This document shows positions 17,598 to 26,700 of a DNA stretch of 64,000 nucleotides, in pieces (position 1 is the first letter of the stretch; each line of letters opens with the position of its first letter). This DNA comes from Planctomycetota bacterium. Lineage in GTDB: Bacteria; Planctomycetota; UBA1135; GCA-002686595. The notes under the pieces are model-generated. The model saw only the letters and a list, made by a program, of their open reading frames with translations. It made no database searches and was not told where the DNA came from. Location: NCBI GenBank assembly GCA_020853575.1, contig JADYYP010000017.1:124001-188000 (forward strand), in the 5' to 3' direction. Position numbers and translations under genes: made by a program.

Positions 17598-17734
17598 GCG
17601 ATGTCTGTCCTTCGACGTGTCGAGGTAGGCTAGCGCCAGCGGCGTGGTTCGCCAGTCGCGCGAGCGGTTGCGCAACGGCGCGGAACGGTCGCGCGGCCGG
17701 TGACGGCGCCGCGACGCCCCCCAGGCGCCAAGCC

Positions 17735-19084
17735 TTGTCGCTGATCGATTCGTTGTTGCGTCGTTTGCGCGGCGAAGGCCGCACTCGCCGGTGTGCTCGC
17801 GAGGAGCTCACGGTCCGGTCGCTGCGAGCGTGGGGAGCGTCCGCGGGACGGCTGCGCTTCGCGCTGTGCGCGCTGGTGCTCCAAGACCGGGTACCGACGC
17901 TCGGCGTGCTCGCGGGGCGAGCGCTCGAGCACGGGGCTCCCGCGACGAGCGCGCGCGTCCGCGTCTGGGAGCGTGCGCTCGAGGATCCGGTCCAGCGCTG
18001 GGACAACACGCTCTTCCCCGACGCGTTCGGCTGGTCGTTCGATGCGCGCTCGCCGACGGTCCATCTCGGACGCCCGCGCGAGCTGACCGTCGATGGCGCG
18101 GGGCGCTTCGAGATCGAGCTCAGTGACCGCAACAGGCATCTAGTCGAGCTGGTGACTCCTCACGGCGCTTCGCTTCGCTTGGATTCGGTGTCGCTGTCCG
18201 GACTGTCGCGCGTCGAGCTGGGCGACCTCGAGCTCGTCGCGCCTGGTGCGCTGCGCGGTCGCGTCACTTTGCCCTCCGGGTTCACGACGAAACTCGTGAG
18301 CGTGCTCGTGTGGGGCCTGGGGCGCGTGGAGGCGGAGCGCCCGACGAAGCTCGCCGTCGCACCCGACGGCACGTTCGAATGGAGCGCGGCTCCCTCGGGC
18401 GAGTTGGTGGTCCTGGCGGTCAGCGCGCATCCGCGTACCGGTTCGTCGGTCGTGACGAAGGTTCACGTGAACACTGGCGAGCGCACGCAGGCCGAGCTGG
18501 CCCTCGAGCTCGCGGTCGCGCAGAGCTTGCCCGCGCTCCTCGAGCGCGAGATCGAGGTCCGCCTCAACGCGCAGGTCCCCGGACGCGTGCGCTTGGACCT
18601 GCGGCCCTTCGACGGGTACTTCTCGCACCAGGCGCAGTGGACCAACGAGGAGGGCTTCGTGCGCGCGTGTTGGAGCTCCGTCGGCCGCAGCGCGCTGGAG
18701 CTGAGCTCGCCCCTAGGGCTGGCCATCGGCCGGGCGCCGTTCGAGCTCGAGTGGAGCGCGCAGGAACCCGATGCGGTCGCCGTCGAGCTGGCAGCCGGAC
18801 GAGTGCGCCTCGAGCTGCCGCGGGAAGCGCGCGAGCGAGCAACTTCGCTGGCCTTGGTCGATGGCGTGCGCGAGGAACTCGACTTCGACGCGCGCGTGAT
18901 GCTCTCGGGCGCGCCAGCGCAAGAACTCGGCTGGGCGCGCGTGGGCTGGCACACCTTCGTCCTCGAGGAACGCGCCGGGCCCGCGAGCGCGGCGCGGCGT
19001 TGGCGGCGGCGGGTGCCGGTGGTGCCGGGGCGAACGACGACGGTCGTCTTTCGCGAGCGCGATCGAGTGGACGCGCAGTGGTAG
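17735..19084 (+). CDS. Hypothetical beta-rich protein, carboxypeptidase-regulatory-like
   Basis: 449 residues from TTG 17735; the start is uncertain. A weakly hydrophobic stretch (LRFALCALVLQ) lies near residue 40. After it come repeated beta-sandwich-like segments such as GALRGRVTLPSGFTTKLVSV and VAPDGTFEWSAAPSGELVVLAV, the style of carboxypeptidase regulatory-like (DUF4198/CarboxypepD_reg) repeats. No catalytic motif is seen. It is divergent from the thioredoxin-fold gene and followed 33 bases later by a small membrane protein gene. Resembles the protein at 21419-22777 in general style. Confidence 0.55.
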   Translation: MSLIDSLLRRLRGEGRTRRCAREELTVRSLRAWGASAGRLRFALCALVLQDRVPTLGVLAGRALEHGAPATSARVRVWERALEDPVQRWDNTLFPDAFGWSFDARSPTVHLGRPRELTVDGAGRFEIELSDRNRHLVELVTPHGASLRLDSVSLSGLSRVELGDLELVAPGALRGRVTLPSGFTTKLVSVLVWGLGRVEAERPTKLAVAPDGTFEWSAAPSGELVVLAVSAHPRTGSSVVTKVHVNTGERTQAELALELAVAQSLPALLEREIEVRLNAQVPGRVRLDLRPFDGYFSHQAQWTNEEGFVRACWSSVGRSALELSSPLGLAIGRAPFELEWSAQEPDAVAVELAAGRVRLELPREARERATSLALVDGVREELDFDARVMLSGAPAQELGWARVGWHTFVLEERAGPASAARRWRRRVPVVPGRTTTVVFRERDRVDAQW

Positions 19085-19117
19085 CATCGCCCGGCGCTCG
19101 CGCTGGAGAGCGAGACC

Positions 19118-19528
19118 ATGGCTGCACCGCAGATCCCCACGGCGCGCGTCGCGACGCTCTTGATCGGGCTGGGCGTGCTCAACCTCGTCGTGACCGCGTT
19201 CATCGCGTTGGTCGCGGCGCGCGGTTGGGGGACGCTGAGTGTCATCCACGCGCAGATCGATCTCAGCGGGGGCGACGGCGCGCGAGTGGCCCGGTTCGAG
19301 TTCGCCACACCGTCCGAGATGTCCGCGCTCGGTGACGGCGATTTCGTGCAGCACGTCGAGCTTCCCCAGGGAACGACCGCGGAGGTGCGCGTGCCACGCG
19401 GCGACCTCGCGCGCATCGCGAGCACGTCGAACACGCTCAAGGTGCTGCAGCTCGCGCTGCCGCTGGCGGTGTCGATCCTGTTCCTCGTCGCTGGTCTCAA
19501 GCTGCGCGGCGCCGTGCGCTCTCGCTGA
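19118..19528 (+). CDS. Small membrane protein, two TM segments
   Basis: 136 residues. One membrane helix near the N-terminus (VATLLIGLGVLNLVVTAFIAL) and one near the C-terminus (ALPLAVSILFLVAGLKL) flank a soluble loop of about 70 residues with Asp, Glu and Gly. No family is recognised. Begins 33 bases after the hypothetical gene upstream and may be in the same transcript. Confidence 0.65.
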   Translation: MAAPQIPTARVATLLIGLGVLNLVVTAFIALVAARGWGTLSVIHAQIDLSGGDGARVARFEFATPSEMSALGDGDFVQHVELPQGTTAEVRVPRGDLARIASTSNTLKVLQLALPLAVSILFLVAGLKLRGAVRSR

Positions 19529-19626
19529 GCTGGTCTGACGCTCCGGGTGCTCCGATTCGCGGCGCCTATCGAGGGCCTTGCCGGGAATGGCCACCGTTCG
19601 GGAGCACTTTCGTCGACCCTTCCTGG

Positions 19627-20022
19627 GTGACGACGACTTCGACGGAGTTGTGGATCGCGGGCTGGAGCTGCGTGCTCGCCGGCTTCGCCAGCGGGGCGCT
19701 GATCGGGCTCGGATTCGCCGACGAGCGCTTTCTCGGCGGCTACGCGGGCTGGAGGCGCCGGCTGGTGCGGTTGGGACACATCGCCTGCATCGCGCTGGGC
19801 ATCTTGCAGATGCTGGCCGCGCTCTCACCGCTGGGGAATGCCGACGACACGCTGGCTCGCGCCGGCGCCACGCTGTGGATCTGCGGTGCGCTGGCGATGC
19901 CGACGGTCTGTTTCCTGAGCGCCTGGCGAGCTCCGTTTCGCCACCTGTTCTTCGTTCCCGTGCTGAGCCTGTCGTCGGCGGCTGTCTGCACGCTCGTTTC
20001 CATCGCCAACGCTGCACACTGA
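19627..20022 (+). CDS. Small polytopic membrane protein
   Basis: 131 residues with four hydrophobic segments (WIAGWSCVLAGFASGALIGL, LGHIACIALGILQMLAAL, GATLWICGALAMPTVCFL, LFFVPVLSLSSAAVCTLV). GTG 19627 is the start used. It ends 13 bases before the radical SAM gene and is probably co-transcribed with it. Resembles small DUF-type membrane proteins of unknown role. Confidence 0.7.
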   Translation: MTTTSTELWIAGWSCVLAGFASGALIGLGFADERFLGGYAGWRRRLVRLGHIACIALGILQMLAALSPLGNADDTLARAGATLWICGALAMPTVCFLSAWRAPFRHLFFVPVLSLSSAAVCTLVSIANAAH

Positions 20023-20035
20023 TGGAGGACTCGCC

Positions 20036-21394
20036 ATGAAGATCGGTTTCCTCGCGATGAGCGGCATCCGCGCGCACGACCCCGAGTTGCTCAAGCTCGG
20101 CCTGACCCTGCCCGGTTTCGTCGAGCGTTCCAAGCAGATCGCGGCTCTGCCGAGCCTCGGGCTCCTGCAACTCGCGGCCGTGACGCCCGCGGGACACGAG
20201 CTCGCCTACTACGAGGCCGCGGAGGATCGCAGCGAGCCGCCCGCGCTGTACGACTGCGACCTGGTCGCGATCAGCACCTTCTCCGCGCAGATCTTCGAGG
20301 CCTACGCGATCGCCGATCGGTTGCGCGCCGCGGGTGTACGCGTCGCCCTCGGCGGATTGCACGTGAGCGTGCTGCCCGAGGAGGCCGCGCAGCACGCGGA
20401 CTACGTCGCGATCGGTGAGGGCGAGCGCGTGTGGCCGCGGATCGTCGATGCCTGTCAGGCAGGTGTGCCGCACGCGCGGTTCGGCGCCAGCGACGAGCCC
20501 GCGGTCGACATCGGCCAGCTTCCTACGCCGCGCTACGACTTGCTGCAGGAGCGCCCGTACAACCGTTTCACGGTGCAGACCTCGCGTGGCTGCCCGTGGC
20601 GCTGCGATTTCTGCGCCTCGAGCGTGATGCTCGCGCAGCGCTATCGCAAGCGGCCGGTGGCCTGCATCGTGCGCGACATCTTGGCGATCCGGCGCCTGCG
20701 GCCGACGGCCTTCATCGAGTTCGCGGACGACAACACGTTCGTCGACAAGGAGTGGGGCAAGGAGCTGTGCCGCGCCCTGATCCCGCTGGGCATCAAGTGG
20801 TTCACCGAGACCGACGTGTCGGTCGCGGACGACGAGGAGCTGCTCGAGCTGATCGCGCGCTCGGGTTGCCGCCAGCTGTTGATCGGTCTCGAGAGCCCCG
20901 AGGGTTCGGCGCTCGAGGGGTTGGAGCTGCACGCCAACTTCAAGGCGCGTCGCGCCGAGCGCTACGCCGAGGCGGTGCAGCGCATCCAGGCACACGGGAT
21001 CACCGTCAATGGCTGCTTCATCCTGGGGCTGGACTCGCACGACGAGAGCGTCTTCGGGCGCGTGCTCGAGTTCGTCGAGGCGACCGGGCTGTACGAAGTG
21101 CAGATCACCTATCTCACGGCGTTCCCCGGCGCGCCGCTGTACGCGCGCTTGCTGGAGCAGGGCCGCGTGCTCCGCCCCGGGCGCTGGGACTTGTGCACCC
21201 TGTTCGACATCAACTTCCAACCGGCGCGCATGAGTGTCGAGGCGCTGCGCGCGGGCTTCCACGAGCTGACCAAGCAGCTCTATTCGTCCGATGCCATCGA
21301 GCGGCGGCGCGCGCGCTTCTTCCACGGGCTGCGCGAGCCGCGGGCCGCGGACGGTGCGGCGCTCGCGCCGACGAGACCGCGCGTCACGGCCTGA
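20036..21394 (+). CDS. B12-binding-domain radical SAM enzyme
   Basis: 452 residues. The cobalamin-binding-like N-terminus contains GLLQLAAVTPAGHELAYYEA and the strand LVAISTFSAQIFEAYAIADRLR, followed by VALGGLHVSVLPEEA. The Fe-S motif is C186-P-W-R-C190-D-F-C193 after TSRG. FADDNTFVDKEWGKEL is the usual strand of this B12-radical SAM group. A GGAGG precedes ATG 20036 at a normal distance. Members modify lipids (hopanoids, carotenoids) or cell-wall compounds; the substrate here is unknown. It is the second such enzyme in the window and is not closely similar to the one at 13704. Confidence 0.88.
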   Translation: MKIGFLAMSGIRAHDPELLKLGLTLPGFVERSKQIAALPSLGLLQLAAVTPAGHELAYYEAAEDRSEPPALYDCDLVAISTFSAQIFEAYAIADRLRAAGVRVALGGLHVSVLPEEAAQHADYVAIGEGERVWPRIVDACQAGVPHARFGASDEPAVDIGQLPTPRYDLLQERPYNRFTVQTSRGCPWRCDFCASSVMLAQRYRKRPVACIVRDILAIRRLRPTAFIEFADDNTFVDKEWGKELCRALIPLGIKWFTETDVSVADDEELLELIARSGCRQLLIGLESPEGSALEGLELHANFKARRAERYAEAVQRIQAHGITVNGCFILGLDSHDESVFGRVLEFVEATGLYEVQITYLTAFPGAPLYARLLEQGRVLRPGRWDLCTLFDINFQPARMSVEALRAGFHELTKQLYSSDAIERRRARFFHGLREPRAADGAALAPTRPRVTA

Positions 21395-21418
21395 CGGACA
21401 CGCGCTGCGTCGGGCGCA

Positions 21419-22777
21419 TCAACGCTCGCGCAGCACGAGCGTCCAATCCGCGCCCGGCGCGAGCTGGTGCTCGATGCAACGTTCCCAACCGTCGTCACCG
21501 CGCAACGCGAAGCAATAGAATCCCGGCGCGACGTCGTCGAAGCGCACGCTTCCGTGCTCGTCGAAGCGCGTGATGGGGAGCTCTTCGATGCCCCAGGCCG
21601 ACAGCTCGACGTGAGCCGGGTCACGGCTCTCGGGCAACTCGAGGCGCACCTCGAGCGCACGGCGCTGGTCGAGCTCGAGCGTTCCCAGTTCGCCGCCCGA
21701 GCCCACCTGCACCCAGCGCGGCGCGCAACCCTCGGCTTGGATCGAGAGCACGCCATCGCGTGGCACGCTCAGCTCGAACGCGCCCGCCTCGTCGACGGCG
21801 TGCGGCTCGCCGGCCGCGAGCACGGCGATGCCGCGGGATGCGACCCAGGCCTGCACGGTCGCGCGGCGCGCGTTCGCCGCGAGCTCGCCGCGCACCAGGA
21901 CCGGCGCGTGCAGCTCGAGCTCGAGCTCGTCGCCGCTGGCAGCGTCGAGCACTGCGCTCGCTCCGTTGGGGGCGACGACGGCGACACCCAACAGCGTGTC
22001 GCGCGCCTCGTCGATCGCGAACGCTCCTCGGGCGCCGCGCATTTCGCGCGTGCTGCGCAGGCCTTCGTTGCGGGCTGGCCAGAAGCTCAGCTCGAACTCC
22101 TCGGCCGGCTCGCCGTCGAGGAGCACCGTCCCCGCCAAGCGCGCGCCGTGCTCGAGCGTGACGGCGAAGGCGCGCTCGTCCGCGGTGGCCAACGCCAGCG
22201 GTCCGGCGAAGGCCGTCGCGTGCCCGGGGGCACGCACTTCGAGCGAAACGATGTCTCCCGTGTGCGTCGGCACGTCCAGGGCACCGTCGGAGCGCGTCGC
22301 GCACGCTACTTCGACTGTGCCTCGCGGGCCGCGGATCTTCGCCAGCACCTCTGCGCCTTCGAGTGCGGCTCCACGAGCGTCGCGCACCAGCAGTTTCAGG
22401 TTCGAGTGCTGCTCCTGGAGGCCTGCACCCCGCTCGCCAGCGTCAGCGCGGTGAGATGTGGGTCGCTCGAGCTCGGGTTCGCCGCGCGCGCCGTGCACCA
22501 CCGGCTCGACGGCCGCGGAGCGCTCGCTCGGAGCCTCCGGGAGTTCCTCGCTCGTGTGCGCCGCTTTCTGGAGCGCGGTTGTGGGCTCGCTGCTCGCCGG
22601 GAGTTTCACGCGCACCTTGGGGCGCTCGGGGGACTTGCGAGCAGGCTCCGCGGCTGCCGCGCGGACCGGTTCGGTCGCGTGCGCGCGCTTGCTGGGCTTG
22701 GGAGACTTGAACCACACGACGCCGGCCAGGGAGCCGATCATCAACAGGAGGGCGAGCACGATGCCGGCGATCTTCAT
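21419..22777 (-). CDS. Membrane-anchored protein with carboxypeptidase-regulatory-like repeats
   Basis: 452 residues from ATG 22777. One N-terminal membrane anchor (IVLALLLMIGSLAGVVWF) is followed by a Pro/Glu/Lys-rich linker of about 100 residues. Three or four beta-sandwich repeats come next (for example LKLLVRDARGAALEGAEVLAKI and LAGTVLLDGEPAEEFELSFW), of the CarboxypepD_reg type. No catalytic residues are seen. It runs tail to tail with the radical SAM gene (24-base gap) and head to head with the tricorn-like protease. Likely periplasmic or surface-exposed; function unknown. Confidence 0.7.
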   Translation of the reverse strand: MKIAGIVLALLLMIGSLAGVVWFKSPKPSKRAHATEPVRAAAAEPARKSPERPKVRVKLPASSEPTTALQKAAHTSEELPEAPSERSAAVEPVVHGARGEPELERPTSHRADAGERGAGLQEQHSNLKLLVRDARGAALEGAEVLAKIRGPRGTVEVACATRSDGALDVPTHTGDIVSLEVRAPGHATAFAGPLALATADERAFAVTLEHGARLAGTVLLDGEPAEEFELSFWPARNEGLRSTREMRGARGAFAIDEARDTLLGVAVVAPNGASAVLDAASGDELELELHAPVLVRGELAANARRATVQAWVASRGIAVLAAGEPHAVDEAGAFELSVPRDGVLSIQAEGCAPRWVQVGSGGELGTLELDQRRALEVRLELPESRDPAHVELSAWGIEELPITRFDEHGSVRFDDVAPGFYCFALRGDDGWERCIEHQLAPGADWTLVLRER

Positions 22778-22969
22778 CGGGGAGAGACCTTGCGGGAACG
22801 GGGACCAGAGCGGCGGCGGGGCGCCCGCGCGCAGCGTCGGCCGCTGTTCTCCGCGCGCTTGAGCGGCAAGGCACTGCGCCAAGTCCTACGTCGGGCGGCC
22901 TGCATCTTTTTCCGATCACGCCGCGCGCGGCGTTGACAAGCTCGTGCGCGGCTGCGCACGCTGGCTGGA

Positions 22970-25900
22970 ATGACCAGCGTTCAATCGAGTCTGCTCGTGG
23001 CGCTCCTGGGCGCCTTGTCCGTTCCCGCGGCCGCTCAAACGAAGCTGCTGCGCTTCCCCGATGTCCGCAAGGAACAGGTCGTGTTCTGCTACGCGGGCGA
23101 TCTGTGGCTCGCGCCTTCCAACGGAGGCAGCGCGACGCGCTTGACGGCGCACCCGGGGATCGAGCTCTTCCCCAAGTTCTCTCCCGACGGCCAGTGGATC
23201 GCATTCACAGGCCAGTACGACGGCGACGAGCAGGTCTACGTCATTCCCGCACGCGGTGGGGTGCCGACGCAGCTCACGTTCTATCCGGCGCGCGGCCCGC
23301 TGCCGGCACGCTGGGGCTTCGACAACCAGGTCTACGGTTGGTCGAGGGATTCCAAGCGCGTGTTGTTCCGCTCGATGCGCGAGGGTTGGGATCTGACGGA
23401 CACGCGGCTGTACTTCGTTTCGATCGACGGTGGCGCGCCGCAGGCGCTTCCGATGCCCGTCGCGGGCGGCGGCGATCTCTCGCCCGACGAGTCCAAGGTG
23501 GTGTACTCGCCCCTGACGCGCGATTTCCGGACGTGGAAGCGCTACCAGGGCGGATGGGCGCAGGATCTGTTCGTCTTCGACCTGGCGACGAGCGAGATGA
23601 CACCGGTCGCGCACCACGTGCGCACCGAGCGCGACCCGATGTGGATCGGAGGCCAGATCTACTTCGCATCCGATCGTGACGGCACGCTCAACCTCTACTC
23701 CTTCGATCCCAAGGGCGGCGAGACGCAGCAACTGACGACCAGCAAGTCGTGGGACGTGCGTTGGCCGTCGAAGGGCGAGGACGGCGAGATCGTGTACGAG
23801 CTCGACGGCGAGCTGTGGATCTTCGACACCACCAAGCGCGCCTCGCGCAAGCTCGACATCACGGTGCCCGACGACGGCCTCGCCAGTCGTCCGTCGCGTG
23901 TCGCGGTGGGCGACGCGATCGAGGACTTCGCGCTCAGCCCCAAGGGGGAGCGCGCACTGTTCACCGCGCGCGGCGACGTGTTCACCGCACCGATCGAGCA
24001 CGGGCCCTCGCGCAATTTGACGCGCTCTTCCGATGCGCACGAGCGCGCCGCCGAGTGGTCACCCGACGGCGCGACGATCGCCTTCGTGTCGGACAAGAGC
24101 GGTGAGGAGGAGCTGTGGTTGGTGGCCCAGGACGGCGCCAGCTCTCCCGTGCAGCTCACCAGCGGCAACGATCGGCGCATCGACGGCTTGCGCTGGGCTC
24201 CCGATTCCAAGCGCATCGCCTTCAACGACAAGTCGAATCGTCTGCGCGTGGTCGACGTCGCGTCGAAGTCCATCACCGACGTCGCGCGCAATGCCGGAGG
24301 TGGGTTGGGGGACGCCACCTGGTCGCCGGACAGCCGTTGGCTGGCCTTCAGCCTGACCGACACCAACGGTTTCAACTCGCTCTACATCTGGGGCGGCGGC
24401 GACGGGCAACTGCACCGCGTCACGGACGAGTTGTGGAACGAGTACGAGCCGGTCTGGGATCCCAAGGGCAACTACCTCTACTACCTCTCCGACCGCGATT
24501 ACCACCCGCAGCTGTGGAGCAGTCTCGAATGGAACTTCGCCACCAACCGCACCACCGGCGTGTACGCGCTGGCGTTGCGCAAGGACGTCGCGCACCCGCT
24601 GCCGCCGCGCAGTGACGAAGTGACGCTCGCCTCGAAGGACGAGGCCAAGAAGCCCGCGGACGCGAAGGACGGCGACAAGGCCAAGGAGGGCGAGAAGCCG
24701 GAGGATTCGAAGAAGGACGGCGCCGTCACAGCGCTGTCGATCGACTTCGACGGCCTGGCGTCGCGCGTGGCGCGCTTGCCGATCGAGGCCGACAACTACC
24801 GCTCGCTCAACGCGAACGCGGGGCACCTGCTCTTCACGCGCAGCGGAGCTCCCTACTACGGTCGCGAGAGCGAGCGCCCGACGGCCTTGATGGCCTTCGA
24901 CTTCGAGAAGCGCGAGGCCAGCGCGGTGCTCGACGAGATCGGCGGCTACACGCTGAGCGCCGATGGCTCGAAAATGCTCGTCGCGGCCGGCGGCGGTTTC
25001 GCGCTCTACGACGCCAAGGCGGGGGCCAAGGACTCGAAGAAGGACGTGTCCACGGCGAATCTGTATGCGGATCGCATTCCGCGCCAGGAGTGGAACACGA
25101 TCTTCGCCGAGGTCTGGCGCCGCTACCGCGACTACTTCTACGTCGACAACATGCACGGCTACGACTGGCCCGCGCTGCGCAAGCAGTACGAGCAGCTCTT
25201 GCCGCACGTCGGGCACCGCGCGGACCTCAACTACGTCATGGGCGAGATGATCGCCGAGCTGAACGTGGGCCACGCCTACGTCACGGGAGGCGATTGGGAA
25301 GTCCCGGCGCGGCCGCGCGTCGCGCTGCTCGGAGCGCGCCTCGAGCTCGACAGCGCCGCTGGGCGCTACAAGATCGCGCGCATCCTGCGCGGTCAGAACC
25401 AGGAGGAACGCTATCGCTCGCCGCTGACCGAGATCGGAGTCGACGTCAAGGTCGGTGAGTACCTGCTGGCGATCGACGGCGAGGATCTCCCGGGCAACGT
25501 CGATCCCTACAAGCTCCTGCGCAACAAGGCCGACAATCCGGTCGAGCTCCTGGTCGGCGCGACGACCGACAAGGCGGCCGCGCGCAAGGTCAAGATCCGT
25601 CCGATCACCAGCGAGACCGACCTCAACTACCTGGAGTTCGTGCTGCGCAACCGCGAGCGCGTCGACAAGCTCTCCGGCGGTCGCTTCGCCTACATCCACA
25701 TCCCCGACATGGGCGAGGACGGCATCGCCGAATTCATCAAGTGGTACTACGGCCAGGTCCGCAAGGTCGGCCTGATCGTGGACGACCGCAACAACGGTGG
25801 CGGCAACGTGTCGCAGATGGTCATCGAGCGCCTGCGCCGCGTGCTGCTCTCGACCGGTTTCGGGCGCAACTCGGATTACACCGAGACCTACCCGAGCGTG

Positions 25901-26287
25901 GTCTTCAACGGCCCGATGGTGTGCCTGCTGAACGAGAACTCGGCCAGCGACGGCGACATCTTCCCTTGGATGTTCAAGACCTCCGGCCTGGGACCGTTGA
26001 TCGGCAAGCGCTCGTGGGGCGGCGTGGTCGGCATCACCAACCACGGGCCATTGCTCGACGGCGGCACGGTCAACGTGCCCGAGTTCGGCAACAACGACCG
26101 CAACGGCCAGTGGGCCGTGGAGGGCCACGGAGTCGATCCCGACATCGTGGTCGAGAACGACGCCAAGTCGGTGCTCGCCGGCCGTGATCCGCAACTCGAG
26201 CGCGCCGTCCAAGAGCTCCAGAAGCTGTGCGAGACGCGCAAGGCCGCGCTGCCGGGCAAGCCCGCGGCGCCGGTCAAGACCAAGTAG
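22970..26287 (+). CDS. Tricorn-like S41 serine protease
   Basis: 1105 residues, the size of archaeal tricorn protease, but with a signal peptide (LLVALLGALSVPAAAQ) so probably exported. The first 500 or so residues hold WD40/TolB-like propeller repeats with FSPDGQWIAF, WSPDGATIAF and WSPDSRWLAF. A highly charged Lys/Glu/Asp linker lies near residues 550-585. A PDZ-like region and the S41 catalytic domain follow. H768 (in NVGHAY), S993-D994 (NENSASDGD) and E1051 align with tricorn H746, S965-D966 and E1023 (numbers from memory). The residue before His is Gly instead of Ser. It likely degrades peptides into short fragments. The upstream gene is divergent. Confidence 0.92.
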   Translation: MTSVQSSLLVALLGALSVPAAAQTKLLRFPDVRKEQVVFCYAGDLWLAPSNGGSATRLTAHPGIELFPKFSPDGQWIAFTGQYDGDEQVYVIPARGGVPTQLTFYPARGPLPARWGFDNQVYGWSRDSKRVLFRSMREGWDLTDTRLYFVSIDGGAPQALPMPVAGGGDLSPDESKVVYSPLTRDFRTWKRYQGGWAQDLFVFDLATSEMTPVAHHVRTERDPMWIGGQIYFASDRDGTLNLYSFDPKGGETQQLTTSKSWDVRWPSKGEDGEIVYELDGELWIFDTTKRASRKLDITVPDDGLASRPSRVAVGDAIEDFALSPKGERALFTARGDVFTAPIEHGPSRNLTRSSDAHERAAEWSPDGATIAFVSDKSGEEELWLVAQDGASSPVQLTSGNDRRIDGLRWAPDSKRIAFNDKSNRLRVVDVASKSITDVARNAGGGLGDATWSPDSRWLAFSLTDTNGFNSLYIWGGGDGQLHRVTDELWNEYEPVWDPKGNYLYYLSDRDYHPQLWSSLEWNFATNRTTGVYALALRKDVAHPLPPRSDEVTLASKDEAKKPADAKDGDKAKEGEKPEDSKKDGAVTALSIDFDGLASRVARLPIEADNYRSLNANAGHLLFTRSGAPYYGRESERPTALMAFDFEKREASAVLDEIGGYTLSADGSKMLVAAGGGFALYDAKAGAKDSKKDVSTANLYADRIPRQEWNTIFAEVWRRYRDYFYVDNMHGYDWPALRKQYEQLLPHVGHRADLNYVMGEMIAELNVGHAYVTGGDWEVPARPRVALLGARLELDSAAGRYKIARILRGQNQEERYRSPLTEIGVDVKVGEYLLAIDGEDLPGNVDPYKLLRNKADNPVELLVGATTDKAAARKVKIRPITSETDLNYLEFVLRNRERVDKLSGGRFAYIHIPDMGEDGIAEFIKWYYGQVRKVGLIVDDRNNGGGNVSQMVIERLRRVLLSTGFGRNSDYTETYPSVVFNGPMVCLLNENSASDGDIFPWMFKTSGLGPLIGKRSWGGVVGITNHGPLLDGGTVNVPEFGNNDRNGQWAVEGHGVDPDIVVENDAKSVLAGRDPQLERAVQELQKLCETRKAALPGKPAAPVKTK

Positions 26288-26700
26288 TCCGGCCGATCGG
26301 TCGAGTGCCACTTCGTTCGTTTCCGCGGGAGCGCAGCCGCGTGCGTCTTGGACTCGCACGCACGCGAATGCGCCTCGCGCGGCCGAGCTCGCGAACGGCG
26401 TCGCGCGCCCCGCCTCCATTGGTCGCGATCCCAAACCGATCACGCGCGTGCGGGCTCGGCGATTGCGCGGCACGCTCTCGACGTGAGATCAGCCTTCCGG
26501 CGAGCGCCTGAACTGCGGTACCCAACCCGCGAATATCAGACTGCAACGCCGCGAAGCCAGCCGGCGCTCGCCGTCCCCGCACCTTCGACCTCGACCGCTA
26601 CCAAGCGATCGGGGCCGGCCGCCCAAGAAAGGCGACCAGCCCCGCACAATTCAAACCCGTCAGCGTGATCCGTCAGGAGTGCTTGACAGGTCCACCCATA
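26288..26700. other. Intergenic region between convergent genes
   Basis: 413 bases with no supported gene. It separates the tricorn gene from the stop of a minus-strand secreted protein. Less strongly GC-biased than its neighbours. No perfect long hairpin was found. Confidence 0.5.

Noticed and set aside
22933..22938. TTGACA upstream of the tricorn gene
   Set aside because: A -35-like hexamer, but no -10-like sequence at 16-18 bases, so not listed as a promoter.
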